Source of the DNA: Paracoccus beibuensis
GTDB lineage: Bacteria; Pseudomonadota; Alphaproteobacteria; Rhodobacterales; Rhodobacteraceae
Assembly (NCBI RefSeq): GCF_026162625.1
Contig: NZ_JAOTBD010000003.1
Location: forward strand, 1-64,000
Reading direction: 5' to 3'
DNA: 64,000 bases
Both the position numbers and the translations under genes were made by a program. A model generated the notes under the pieces. The model ran no database searches, was not told the origin of the DNA, and worked only from the letters and a program-made list of their open reading frames with translations. This document shows, one piece after another, positions 51,488 to 61,077 of the stretch; the stretch's first letter is position 1, and every line of letters starts with the position of its first letter.

Positions 51488-54033
51488 CCCCAAGGCCCCA
51501 GGACGACACGCAGAACGACGCCATCGACGTGACCGCGGACATCCCGGCCAACCCGCCGCAGCGCGCCCTGCGCCTGCACCGCGAGCTGGACGAGGTCTGG
51601 CGGGACCTGCCGGGCTGGCGGGGGTTCTTCACCTCGGTCAACCACAGCACGATCGGCAAGCGCTTCATGGCGACCGCCTTCGTCTTCTTTGCCATCGGCG
51701 GCGTGCTGGCCATGATGATCCGCGCGCAGCTCGCGACTCGGGACGGGGCCTTCCTGGACACCGAGCTCTATAACCAGATCTTCACGATGCATGGCAGCAT
51801 CATGATGTTCCTGTTCGCGATCCCCATGCTGGAAGGGCTGGCGCTGTGGCTTCTGCCCAAGATACTTGGCACGCGGGACATGGCCTATCCGCGGCTCAGC
51901 GCGCTTGGATACTTCTGCTATCTGTTCGGGGGCATCGTCATCGTGCTGTCGCTGCTGTTCGGGGTCGCGCCGAACGGCGGCTGGTTCATGTATGTGCCCC
52001 TGACCGACAAGACATACTCGCCGGGCATCAATGCCGACGTGTGGCTGCTGGGAGTCACCTTCGTCGAGATCAGCGCCATGGCCGCCGCAATCGAGATCAC
52101 CGTGACCATCCTGCGCTGTCGCGCCGCCCACATGCCGCTGACGCGGATGCCGCTGATGGGCTGGTACCTGCTGGGCACGGCGGTGATGATGCTGGTGGGC
52201 TTTCCGCCGCTGATCCTCGGGTCGATCCTCTTGGAGGTGCAGCGCGCCTTCGACTGGCCGTTCTTCGACGTGGCGCGCGGAGGATCGCCGCTTCTGTGGC
52301 AGCACCTCTTCTGGCTGTTCGGCCACCCCGAGGTCTATATCATCTTCCTGCCCGCCGCCGGGGCGTTGTCGACGATCATCCCGATCCTGTCGCGCACGAC
52401 GATCCTGGGCTATGGCGCCCTGGTCGCGGCGGTGATCGGGCTTGTGTTCCTGTCCTTCGGCCTTTGGGTCCACCATATGTTCACTGTAGGCATCCCGCAC
52501 ATGGCGCTGTCGTTCTTCTCGGCCGCGTCGGCGCTGGTGGCGGTGCCCACGGCGGTGCAGGTCTTCGCCTGGATCGGCACCATGTGGGAGGGCCGCGTCC
52601 AGTTCCGGCTGCCGATGCTGTACATCATGGGGTTCTTCGCGACCTTCGTCATGGGCGGTCTGACCGGCGTGATGCTTGCGATGGTGCCCTTCAACTGGCA
52701 GGCGCATGACACGCATTTCGTCGTGGCCCACCTGCACTATGTCCTGATCGGCGGCTTCGTCTTTCCCATGCTGGCGGCCATCGCCTACTGGATGCCGCTG
52801 ATCTGCGGGCGCTGGCGGGTCAGGGGACTGGGCGAGGCCGCGTTCTGGATGATCTTCATCGGCTTTCACGGCACCTTCTTCATCATGCACCTGACCGGCC
52901 TTCTGGGCATGCGCCGCCGCATCGCCGTCTATCCCGAAAACGCGGAATGGGAATGGCTGAACCTGGTCTCGTCGGGCTTCGGGATGGTGCAGGCGGCGGG
53001 CTTTGCGCTGTTCGCCTTCGACGTCGTCATGCAGTGGATGTTCGGCCGGCGCAGCTGGCGCAACCCGTGGCAGGCGCCGACGCTGGAATGGGCCATGCCG
53101 CTGCCGGCACCGTCCTACAACTTCGCCTCTCTGCCGGGACCACGGCAGCCCGACGCTGGCGCCCTGTTGGCGTTGGCGCGGGGCGAGGGGCTGCTGGCCG
53201 GTGCGCCGCGCGGTTGGCGAGAGACCCTGGCCGTCGAACCCGGCAGCGGCAAGCCGCAGCATGTGGCGGTCCTGGCCACGAACACCGCCCTTCCCGTCGC
53301 CACCGCGGCCGCGATCGGCAGCTTCTTCGGGCTGATGCTGGCGGGGCTCTATTGGCTGGCGCCGCTGGGGATCATCGCGACGATGGTGGTGGTCTGGCGG
53401 TGGGGCGCCCTGATGGGAACGGAGCGCGACCACCCGCCGGTCCAGGTTGCGCCGGACATGGCGCTGCCGCTGCACTGGCAGGTCCGCACCACCCTGGGAC
53501 AGACAGGAACCATGGTTCTGCTGGTGGCGGATGCGACGCTCTACGGGTCGCTGCTGTTCGGGGTCGGCTTTCTGACGGTGGTGGCTCCGGGCTGGCCCCC
53601 GCCCGACAGCGGCGTCGGCACCGGCTGGATGCTTCTGCTGGCGCTTGCCGCATTGGCGCTGATGGCGGCCGGGGCAATCGCCGCCCGCCTGGCCGAAAGT
53701 CGCCGGGCGCAGGCCGGCGGGCGCGTCTGGACGCGCATCGGCCTTGTCTTGGCGGGCTTGGCGCTGGTCATGCTGGTCGGGCTGGGCTGGGGACTTGACG
53801 ACCCGACGCGTCACGCGCGCGATGCACTGCGCGGGGCCATTCTGGGCTTTGCAGTCGTGCATGGAGTGATTGTGCTGATGCTGGCGCTGCGGTCTCATGT
53901 CGATGCCCGCCGCGGCCGCATCGGACTTGAACGGCGCGGCGCGGTGCCCGCCTGGCAGCTGTTTCAGGTCTTCTGGCTGGGGACGACGGCGGCGTCGCTG
54001 GCCGTGGTTGTGGCGCAGGAGGTGCTGGCATGA
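51484..54033 (+). CDS. Heme-copper oxidase, fused subunit I-III (right operon)
   Basis: 849 aa, the same fused plan as the left operon but clearly divergent from it. Ligand motifs present are MHGSIMMFLFA, GHPEVYIIFLPA, WVHHMF and VAHLHYVLIGG. The K-channel motif reads PTAVQVF (glutamine instead of lysine). The D-channel entrance reads RDMAYPRLSALGY (no NN), and GGFGN is replaced by LEGLAL. The subunit III part follows after about residue 600. Both oxidases share the unusual features, so they are likely ancestral to this sub-branch, not recent damage. Confidence 0.88.
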   Translation: MTPRPQDDTQNDAIDVTADIPANPPQRALRLHRELDEVWRDLPGWRGFFTSVNHSTIGKRFMATAFVFFAIGGVLAMMIRAQLATRDGAFLDTELYNQIFTMHGSIMMFLFAIPMLEGLALWLLPKILGTRDMAYPRLSALGYFCYLFGGIVIVLSLLFGVAPNGGWFMYVPLTDKTYSPGINADVWLLGVTFVEISAMAAAIEITVTILRCRAAHMPLTRMPLMGWYLLGTAVMMLVGFPPLILGSILLEVQRAFDWPFFDVARGGSPLLWQHLFWLFGHPEVYIIFLPAAGALSTIIPILSRTTILGYGALVAAVIGLVFLSFGLWVHHMFTVGIPHMALSFFSAASALVAVPTAVQVFAWIGTMWEGRVQFRLPMLYIMGFFATFVMGGLTGVMLAMVPFNWQAHDTHFVVAHLHYVLIGGFVFPMLAAIAYWMPLICGRWRVRGLGEAAFWMIFIGFHGTFFIMHLTGLLGMRRRIAVYPENAEWEWLNLVSSGFGMVQAAGFALFAFDVVMQWMFGRRSWRNPWQAPTLEWAMPLPAPSYNFASLPGPRQPDAGALLALARGEGLLAGAPRGWRETLAVEPGSGKPQHVAVLATNTALPVATAAAIGSFFGLMLAGLYWLAPLGIIATMVVVWRWGALMGTERDHPPVQVAPDMALPLHWQVRTTLGQTGTMVLLVADATLYGSLLFGVGFLTVVAPGWPPPDSGVGTGWMLLLALAALALMAAGAIAARLAESRRAQAGGRVWTRIGLVLAGLALVMLVGLGWGLDDPTRHARDALRGAILGFAVVHGVIVLMLALRSHVDARRGRIGLERRGAVPAWQLFQVFWLGTTAASLAVVVAQEVLA

Positions 54034-54338
54034 TCTGGCTGGCGCGCGCCCTTGCGGGTCCGATGCTGTGGGGCGCGCTGTTTTCCGCCGTCTATGCGCT
54101 GCATGGGGCCGGTTGCAACCTGGGCTGGATCGACGTGCGGCTGGGGCCGGCGGATCTGCACCATGCGGCGATGTGGGCCGTCTGGGCCGCAGGGCTGGCG
54201 GTTCACGTGCTTCTGGTCAGGACGATGCCGGCAGGGCAGGGGCGCCAGAGGAAGATCATCACCGCCGCCAGTTGGATCGGCCTTGTCGCCAGCGCCTTCA
54301 CGCTGTTTCCCGTCATTGCCACCTCGACCTGCTTCTGA
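54030..54338 (+). CDS. Small membrane protein of the right oxidase operon
   Basis: 102 aa with about three predicted helices: LAGPMLWGALFSAVYALHGA, LHHAAMWAVWAAGLAVHVLL and ASWIGLVASAFTLFPVIATS. The start overlaps the subunit I-III stop by four bases, so it is co-translated. Histidines cluster in the second helix. No domain recognised; candidate oxidase subunit or assembly factor. Confidence 0.62.
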   Translation: MIWLARALAGPMLWGALFSAVYALHGAGCNLGWIDVRLGPADLHHAAMWAVWAAGLAVHVLLVRTMPAGQGRQRKIITAASWIGLVASAFTLFPVIATSTCF

Positions 54339-54422
54339 ACGATTGAGCGCACGGGCCCGGCCGTGCTAGGCGCAAGGCATCCCTTGCCTGCGCGAAAGGT
54401 CCGACATGTCCACGGCTGCACG

Positions 54423-55568
54423 ATGACCCCCGCCGCCCGCATGGCCGCCGCGATCGGGGTCCTGGACGAGATCCTGACCGGAAGCCCCGCCGAGCAGGCG
54501 CTGTTGCGCTGGTCGCGTACCAGCCGCTTCGCTGGATCTGGCGACAGGGCGGCGCTGCGCGACCTGGTCTTCGGCGCGCTGCGGCGGCGCGACAGCTATG
54601 CGGCGCTTGGCGGCGCGTTGACCGGGCGGGGCCTGATGATCGGCCATGCGCGCGCCGAGAGTCTGCCGATGGCGCGGCTCTTCAGCGGCGAAGGCCATGC
54701 TCCGGCGGCGTTGACCGAAGCAGAGGCTGCGCATGTGCCCACTGATTTGCCCGACGACCTGCCCGACTGGCTGCGGCCTGACTGGAGCGCCGCCCTCGGG
54801 TCGCGGGCGGCAGAGGTCGCTGCGGCGATGACTCTGCGCGCGCCGGTCTGGCTGCGGGTGAACCTGGCGCGGACGGACCCGGCCGGCGCCATGGCCTCGC
54901 TTGCCGCGGAAGGGGTGGAAACGCAGCGATCAGACCTGCTGCCGTCGGCGTTGCGGGTGACTGCGAACGAACGCGCGGTTGCCCGGTCCAAGGCCTACCG
55001 CGCCGGCCTGGTCGAGTTGCAGGACCTGTCCCCGCAGCTGGCCTGTGCGGAGCTGCCACTGGTGCCGCGCATCTCGGTGCTGGACTATTGCGCGGGGGGC
55101 GGCGGCAAGACGCTGGCCATCGGCGCGCGTCAACCCGACGCCCGGCTGACGGCGCATGACGCGTTCCCCGCCCGGATGGCCGACCTTCCGGCACGTGCGG
55201 CGCGGGCCGGGCTGCGGGTTGCGGTGACGGACAAGGCGAAGGGCAGCTTCGATCTTGTCGTCGCGGACGTGCCCTGTTCGGGGTCGGGAACGTGGCGGCG
55301 GACGCCCGATGCGAAGTGGAGGCTGGACCGCCCCCGGCTTGACGGCCTCGTCGCGACGCAGGCCGAGATCCTTGACGAGGTTGTGCCGAGCGTCGCCCCG
55401 GGCGGGTGCCTTGCCTACATGACCTGCTCGGTCCTGTCGGCCGAAAACGGCGACCAGGTTGCGTCATTCCTGGCCCGGCAGCCGGCCTTTCGGTTGGCAG
55501 GGGACCAGCTTTGGACGCCGCTGACGGGCGGCGACGGCTTCTATCTGGCGATGCTGCGGCGCGGATGA
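54423..55568 (+). CDS. RsmB-like 16S rRNA (cytosine-C5) methyltransferase
   Basis: 381 aa. An N-terminal NusB-like helical region (residues about 1-130) precedes a SAM-dependent domain with VLDYCAGGGGKTLAIGARQ (motif I), DVPCSGSGTWRRTPDAKW (motif IV with one catalytic cysteine) and YMTCSVLSAENGDQV (motif VI cysteine). This is the RsmB/NOL1 family that makes m5C in rRNA. The ATG at 54423 was chosen; the open frame starts earlier without a better start. The stop overlaps the kinase frame. Confidence 0.85.
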   Translation: MTPAARMAAAIGVLDEILTGSPAEQALLRWSRTSRFAGSGDRAALRDLVFGALRRRDSYAALGGALTGRGLMIGHARAESLPMARLFSGEGHAPAALTEAEAAHVPTDLPDDLPDWLRPDWSAALGSRAAEVAAAMTLRAPVWLRVNLARTDPAGAMASLAAEGVETQRSDLLPSALRVTANERAVARSKAYRAGLVELQDLSPQLACAELPLVPRISVLDYCAGGGGKTLAIGARQPDARLTAHDAFPARMADLPARAARAGLRVAVTDKAKGSFDLVVADVPCSGSGTWRRTPDAKWRLDRPRLDGLVATQAEILDEVVPSVAPGGCLAYMTCSVLSAENGDQVASFLARQPAFRLAGDQLWTPLTGGDGFYLAMLRRG

Positions 55569-55642
55569 TGGCGCTGATTAACGCTATCTTAAAGGCTGCC
55601 GCGTTAGGTGCTGGATCGTCGAACGGCAGAAGGACGATTCGC

Positions 55643-57748
55643 ATGGCGCATCTGGACGAACAGGCGGGGCTTCCGCGCAGCGCACTTGCCGCGCTGCCGG
55701 TGCTGGTGGCGCCGATGGTGCTGGGGGCCGTGGTGCTGACGCTGCGGCCGGGTGCCGCGACGGGCATGGCGGCGGTCGTCGTCTCGACGGTCGCGGTGGC
55801 CTGGTACCTGCTGGGCGGCGCAGTGTCGGTCGCACACCTGGCGCGTGGCGTGGCGGCGCGTCGTGCCTTGCAGGCCATCCGCGGCGAGGTTGCCGTCGCA
55901 CCCGAGCCGATCTGGATCTGCGACGCCAACGGCCTTGTCCTCTTTCAGAACAATCCCGCGCAGCGCGCCTTCGACGACATGACCGGCCGCCAGATCCTGA
56001 TGCTGATGTCCCGGTTCCGCGCCGATGCGCATGGGCAGCTGTCCGACATGACGGCGCGCGCCCTGCGCCTCGGCAATGCCGAGATGGAGCTGCCGGGGGG
56101 CGAGCTTCTGTCGCTCAGCTGCCGGCCCGACGCGCCGCTGCAGGTCTGGGCGCTTCATCCCGCCGATGCGGGCGATGGTCATGTCGCACTGGATGACGAC
56201 ATGCCCCAGGACGACTTCGACGCGATTCCCGTGGCGCTTCTGCGCCTGACTGTCGATGGTCGCATCTGCCAGGCCAATGCCGCTGCGCGCGACGTGATGG
56301 AGGGACTGCTGGCCGAGGACGGCACCAGCCAGAACCTGGCCGAACTGCTGGACGGGCCGGGGCGCCCGCTGGCGGATTGGCTGGCCGACCTGTGCGCCGG
56401 GCGCGCCGTCAACCGGTCGGAAATGCTGCGCCTGCGTCACCCCGACAGCCGCGCCAATGCCATGAAGGACCGCCACTTCCAGCTGTCCGTCGCCCGCGAC
56501 CCGGCGGATGCTGCCCGCCTGATCGCGGTCCTCTCGGATGCCAGCGCGCTCAAGACGCTTGAGGCGCAGTTCGTGCAAAGCCAGAAGATGCAGGCCATCG
56601 GCCAGTTGGCGGGCGGCGTGGCGCATGACTTCAACAACCTTCTGACGGCGATCAGCGGGCATTGCGACCTGCTGATGCTGCGCCGCGACAAGGGCGACCC
56701 GGACTATGCCGATCTGGACCAGATCAGCCAGAACGCCAACCGTGCGGCGGCGCTGGTCGGACAGCTGCTGGCGTACTCTCGCAAGCAGACCCTCCGGCTC
56801 GAGACACTGGACCTTCGCGACACGCTGGCCGACCTGACCCACCTTCTGAACCGCCTGGTGGGAGAGCGTGTGGGCCTGGCGATCACCTATGACCCGGCGC
56901 TACGCGCCATTCGCGCCGACAAGCGCCAGCTGGAGCAGGTGATCATGAACCTGGTGGTCAATGCCCGCGATGCCATGCCCCAGGGCGGCGATATCAGCGT
57001 CAGGACCGAAAACGTGCACCTGTCGGCGCCGCTCAACCGGGACAGCGTGACCTTGCCCGCGGGCGGCTACGTCTGCATCAAGGTTACGGACCAGGGCTGC
57101 GGGATCTCGCCCGAGCATCTGGACAAGATCTTCGAACCGTTCTTCACCACCAAGCGGACCGGAGAGGGAACGGGTCTAGGGCTGTCCACCGCCTACGGCA
57201 TCGTCAAGCAGACCGGCGGCTTCATCTTCTGCGACAGCAAGGTGGACAAAGGCACGTCGTTCTCTCTCTACTTCCCGGCCCATGCCCATGCAGCGGCAAC
57301 CGTCACCCCCTTGCCCCAAGCAGCACCACGTCCCGCGCCGCATCTGCAAGCGCATTCGCGCGCCACCGTCCTGCTGGTCGAGGACGAAGCGCCGGTTCGC
57401 GCCTTTGCGTCGCGGGCACTGAAGCTAAAGGGCTTCGACGTCCTGGAAGCGGGTTCCGGAGAGGAGGCGCTGGAGATCCTGGAAAGTGGCGGTCGGGTGG
57501 TAGATATCTTCGTCACCGACGTCGTCATGCCGGGTCTAGACGGGCCGGCATGGGTCCAGAGGGCAAAGGAACGCCATCCTGCCGCAAGCGTGATCTTCAT
57601 GTCCGGCTATACCGAGGACATCTTCGTCGACGGACGGACGCCCGTCGCCGGTTCGGCGTTCCTTGCGAAGCCCTTTACGCTGACCGAGCTGACGCAACTT
57701 GTCGAAAACCAGCTCTCCACGGCCGGAGGTGGTAGTCGAGTGCATTAG
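55643..57748 (+). CDS. cckA: CckA-type hybrid histidine kinase
   Basis: 701 aa. Two N-terminal membrane helices (residues about 10-60), PAS-like regions, then the HisKA motif [19 protein letters not shown] with the phospho-histidine. The HATPase domain has [12 protein letters not shown] and [13 protein letters not shown], and the C-terminal receiver domain has [13 protein letters not shown] with the phospho-aspartate. CckA works through ChpT to CtrA in alphaproteobacteria. AGAAGGA precedes ATG 55643; a longer start at 55568 overlapping the methyltransferase stop is also possible. Chromosomal location is expected for this gene. Confidence 0.88.
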   Translation: MAHLDEQAGLPRSALAALPVLVAPMVLGAVVLTLRPGAATGMAAVVVSTVAVAWYLLGGAVSVAHLARGVAARRALQAIRGEVAVAPEPIWICDANGLVLFQNNPAQRAFDDMTGRQILMLMSRFRADAHGQLSDMTARALRLGNAEMELPGGELLSLSCRPDAPLQVWALHPADAGDGHVALDDDMPQDDFDAIPVALLRLTVDGRICQANAAARDVMEGLLAEDGTSQNLAELLDGPGRPLADWLADLCAGRAVNRSEMLRLRHPDSRANAMKDRHFQLSVARDPADAARLIAVLSDASALKTLEAQFVQSQKMQAIGQLAGGVAHDFNNLLTAISGHCDLLMLRRDKGDPDYADLDQISQNANRAAALVGQLLAYSRKQTLRLETLDLRDTLADLTHLLNRLVGERVGLAITYDPALRAIRADKRQLEQVIMNLVVNARDAMPQGGDISVRTENVHLSAPLNRDSVTLPAGGYVCIKVTDQGCGISPEHLDKIFEPFFTTKRTGEGTGLGLSTAYGIVKQTGGFIFCDSKVDKGTSFSLYFPAHAHAAATVTPLPQAAPRPAPHLQAHSRATVLLVEDEAPVRAFASRALKLKGFDVLEAGSGEEALEILESGGRVVDIFVTDVVMPGLDGPAWVQRAKERHPAASVIFMSGYTEDIFVDGRTPVAGSAFLAKPFTLTELTQLVENQLSTAGGGSRVH

Positions 57749-58899
57749 GATGTTCGATGTATGACTGGCTTTTTTGCAAATGGCGTGTGCCGCTCGGCCG
57801 GCGCTACAGCCGGTCGCTCCGACCAAGAGGGCACGGCTGGCAGACATCGATCGTCCAGAAGCTGACGGATGATCCGGACCTGTATCTGTGATGAGGTCCT
57901 TCTGCCGCCCTTGGAAGCGCGAACAGTCATGAGGGGTCAATCCGAAGATATCTCAAGTTCGACGTCGGCCGATACAACTCTCCGCGACGGATCGGAACCC
58001 GATCAAGTAAGACCCAGGCGTCGACTGGTCCGGACGCAGCGATGCCTGCTCCAGGAGAAGGCGGGCAGCCACTGGTAAGCGGAGGCATAATGCAGTGGCG
58101 GTCCATAGGAGTAAGACGACATCACGATGAGTCGCGCCGAGCCACTTTCCGCATGATAGGTTCCGGCACCCGCAACGGATCAGGCCGAACCGGATGACGG
58201 TGGCAGCGGCACAATATCCCGCGGCCTTTGCAGCCGCCAGGCAGACATCGCGGGGCGGGGGTGGCGTGGCTCGGCTTTCGGCGCTCGGTCGAAGGCGGCA
58301 ATGCCCCATTTGCGCCGTTTCGTCCTCTGGCGGCATGCGGGTTCCATCGCCGAGATCATCCTGCAAGGCTGAAAACGCCTTGGAACCCGCCTGCCGCTCG
58401 GGCGGGCACTCCCGGTTCCAGTCCCGCCTCGACCCGGTAGGGTGCGCGCCACCGCTCAGTTGCGCCATGTTCAACTGGGAGACGCGGTGCGACAATGCGG
58501 GGACAAGCGGCAGGCGCCGCAAATGGCGGATGAGAACCGCCGCCTCCGGCCGGTCCGCTTCGGCCGTGACACTGTGGCCGCGGCGTTCGATCGTGCGGTG
58601 AAGGATCGCGGCACGGGCGCAACAGGTCGCCACCATACCGTGGCTGGAAGCGATCAGCATCAGGATGCGACGCGTGTCCCACCGGACAGTGGTTCCGGCA
58701 AATCAGTCTCGGGGCACGGTCGGGCAGCTTGCGTGAACAGTGCCTGCTGACGATACCGGAAGGCCAGGCGAGCCTCCCGCATGACCTCCGGAGCTTGACC
58801 AGTGGCGGCGTAGGTTCCACCCGCAGGGGACTCGACCTGGAACAAATGGGCCGCGCGTGTCTTTCTGCACGACCTGCCGCAAAACCCGGAGCGTCGACG
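57749..58899. other. Gene-poor region, no recognisable gene
   Basis: About 1.15 kb. Several open frames exist on both strands (for example minus-strand 57953-58660), but none shows a domain, a signal peptide or a ribosome binding site, and their composition looks like shadow frames. It may hold small RNAs or be decayed accessory DNA. Confidence 0.5.
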
Positions 58900-59532
58900 A
58901 TGCCAACCACCGACCAGCCCCCACTGACCGCCTTCGCACTCAATTGCTCGCTTCGCGGCTCGGGCTCCGACGAGAAGAGCTCGACCGACCGGATGATCCT
59001 GGATCTGCTGGAGGCGATGCGCCCCCATGGCATCACCGGAGAGGTCGAGCGTGTCGCCGACCACGACGTCAAGCCGGGGGTGCTCTCGGACATGGGGCCA
59101 GGCGACGCCTGGCCTGCGCTGCGGTCGCGGATCATCGCGGCGGACATCTTCATTCTGGGAACGCCGATCTGGCTTGGCCACCCGTCGAGCATCGCGCAGA
59201 GGGTTCTTGAACGACTTGACGCCTTCCTGTCCGAGGTGGACGACCGCAACAGGATGCCTGCGGTGGGCAAGGTCGCCCTGGTGGCCGTTGTCGGCAACGA
59301 GGACGGGGCCCACGCGACCCATGCTGCCTGCTTCCAGGCGCTGAACGATGTCGGCTTCACGATCCCGCCGAACTCGGGCGTCTACTGGGTCGGCGAAGCG
59401 ATGCAGGGCAAGAACTACGTCGATCTGGACAAGACGCCTGACGCCGTTGCGTCGTCTCTTCAGACCGCCGCCTCGAACACGGCTCATCTGGCGAGGCTGC
59501 TGAAGCGGAACGAGTTTCCGGGCACGGATTAG
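58900..59532 (+). CDS. Flavodoxin-fold NADPH-dependent FMN reductase-like protein
   Basis: 210 aa. Starts with AFALNCSLRGSGSDEKSSTD, the phosphate-binding loop of the FMN_red family, followed by ADIFILGTPIWLGHPSSIAQ, the flavin-contact loop. The segment VALVAVVGNEDGAHATHAAC continues the fold. It should bind FMN and reduce flavin, quinone or similar substrates in the cytoplasm. GGAG lies just before the ATG at 58900. No operon partner. Confidence 0.8.
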   Translation: MPTTDQPPLTAFALNCSLRGSGSDEKSSTDRMILDLLEAMRPHGITGEVERVADHDVKPGVLSDMGPGDAWPALRSRIIAADIFILGTPIWLGHPSSIAQRVLERLDAFLSEVDDRNRMPAVGKVALVAVVGNEDGAHATHAACFQALNDVGFTIPPNSGVYWVGEAMQGKNYVDLDKTPDAVASSLQTAASNTAHLARLLKRNEFPGTD

Positions 59533-59864
59533 GACGCATGCGGCCACTGGTGGGATTTCGGCAGCCTCAAGGGTCGTGATCCTGCGCGACGTGCCTTTGC
59601 GGCTCGACCCAGGTGCGGGCGCTTCGCGAGGTCGGTGGCGTTGCATGAGCCGAATCCTTTTGCGCAAACTGCAAGTTCAAGCGTTCCATCCTTGCCGCTT
59701 GTCTTGGCACAACGATCCTGAATGGCATCAGCCTGACCAGCCAGGACGCGCGGTCGGCAAGTTCGTGCAGATAAAGGGTTTTTACTGGCACCTCCGGGTT
59801 GTGCCTGTGACGAAACTGACTCAAATCTTAACTAAGTTTTAGCCAGTTCATTCAAGGTACGCTC
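59533..59864. other. Intergenic stretch upstream of the sugar transferase
   Basis: 332 bases. It becomes AT-rich towards the end (around 59800-59850), as expected for a promoter of the sugar transferase gene. No gene, hairpin or repeat recognised. Confidence 0.45.
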
Positions 59865-60587
59865 ATGTTCAGTTCTGAAAGCATTCAAGTTGACTACGCG
59901 ACCAAGATCAAAACGCCTGCCCAGCAGGGCAAGGCGGCTGGCACGGCAAGGGTCATCGGGCGCCGGGCGCGGCCGATCGGCGGCCCGACCAAGCGCGCCA
60001 TCGACATCGTGCTGGTCCTGACGGCGCTGCCGCTGCTGGGGCTGTTGATGTTGGGTCTGGCGGTGCTGATCAAACGCGCTGACAACGGGCCGCTGCTCTA
60101 CGGGCACCGCCGCGTCGGGTTTAAGGGGCGCGAGTTCAAGTGCTGGAAGTTCCGCACGATGGTCGTCGATGGTGACGCCGTTCTGGAACGGCACTTCGAG
60201 AAGAACCCGGGTGACCGGATCATCTGGAACGTCCAGCGCAAGCTGACCAACGATCCGCGAATCACCCCGATCGGCGCCGTGCTGCGCAAGCTGAGCCTGG
60301 ACGAGCTGCCGCAACTGCTGAACGTTCTCAACGGCGAGATGAGCCTGGTCGGTCCCCGTCCGGTTGTCGAGGATGAGCTGGCTTACTACGGCACTACGGC
60401 CCGCTATTATCTCTCGGCTCGTCCTGGCCTGACTGGTCTTTGGCAGGTGAGCGGTCGCAGCAACACGACCTATGCCGAGCGCGTCCGTCTGGACCGTCGC
60501 TACGTATCGCGTTGGGCGCATTGGCGCGATCTGCAGATCCTGATCAAGACCGTGCCCGCGCTTATCAGTTCGCGCGGGGCACATTGA
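59865..60587 (+). CDS. Undecaprenyl-phosphate sugar phosphotransferase (ExoY-type)
   Basis: 240 aa. One membrane helix (residues about 45-70: IDIVLVLTALPLLGLLMLGL) and then the bacterial sugar transferase domain with FKCWKFRTMV, LSLDELPQLLNVLNGEMSLV, GPRPV and PGLTGLWQVSGRS. The short N-terminus matches ExoY/monotopic members, not the long WbaP type. It starts exopolysaccharide or O-antigen repeat synthesis by loading a sugar-phosphate onto undecaprenyl phosphate. No other glycan genes are adjacent, which is unusual but not rare. Confidence 0.87.
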   Translation: MFSSESIQVDYATKIKTPAQQGKAAGTARVIGRRARPIGGPTKRAIDIVLVLTALPLLGLLMLGLAVLIKRADNGPLLYGHRRVGFKGREFKCWKFRTMVVDGDAVLERHFEKNPGDRIIWNVQRKLTNDPRITPIGAVLRKLSLDELPQLLNVLNGEMSLVGPRPVVEDELAYYGTTARYYLSARPGLTGLWQVSGRSNTTYAERVRLDRRYVSRWAHWRDLQILIKTVPALISSRGAH

Positions 60588-61077
60588 TCTGCAAGGCTTG
60601 CGGCACCTTCAGCGGTGACGCAGGTCGTTGCAGCCATTGGTCCCGACCGGCACCAACATGCCCCAGGTGGCGCAACCTCATCCGAGGCATCAATCCGCAC
60701 GTCTATGTCCCGAAGCCGATCCGTTGTGCATCCTGAAGGCTCGCCAGCCCACCCTCATGAAGCGTGCGGTCCATTGTCGTCCGCCGTCTGCCATCAGTCT
60801 CGGACCAATGGCGGCTGCCCGTTTATCCAGAGAGCCGGCCGTATTTCTCTGCTGATCATGCAGATCGCGGTTGTCATCGGTGGGTCGTCAAAGCTGATGA
60901 ACCCCTTCATCCCGTGAACCTGCCTGCGGGTTGGAAGTAGGGATGGACAGCTGATGACCGGTGCTGCAGCGGTGGCGATGCCAATTTGGACGGTCGCTTT
61001 GTTCGACGTCCTGCGATGGACACCATCGCGTTTGTCTTGACGGGCCGCCTCGGCACCAGCCAAACTGATCGCTCAGA
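60588..61077. other. Intergenic stretch, nothing recognised
   Basis: 490 bases between the sugar transferase and nasA ends. Short open frames in several frames show no domain or ribosome binding site. It separates a rightward gene from a leftward operon, so terminators should lie here, but no convincing hairpin plus T-run was found. Confidence 0.45.

Noticed and set aside
51430-53898. 822-aa minus-strand open frame
   Set aside because: Antisense shadow of the right subunit I-III gene; arginine/glutamine-rich and without recognisable domain.
57953-58660. 235-aa minus-strand open frame downstream of cckA
   Set aside because: No recognisable domain, no ribosome binding site and arginine/serine-rich shadow-like composition; not called as a gene.
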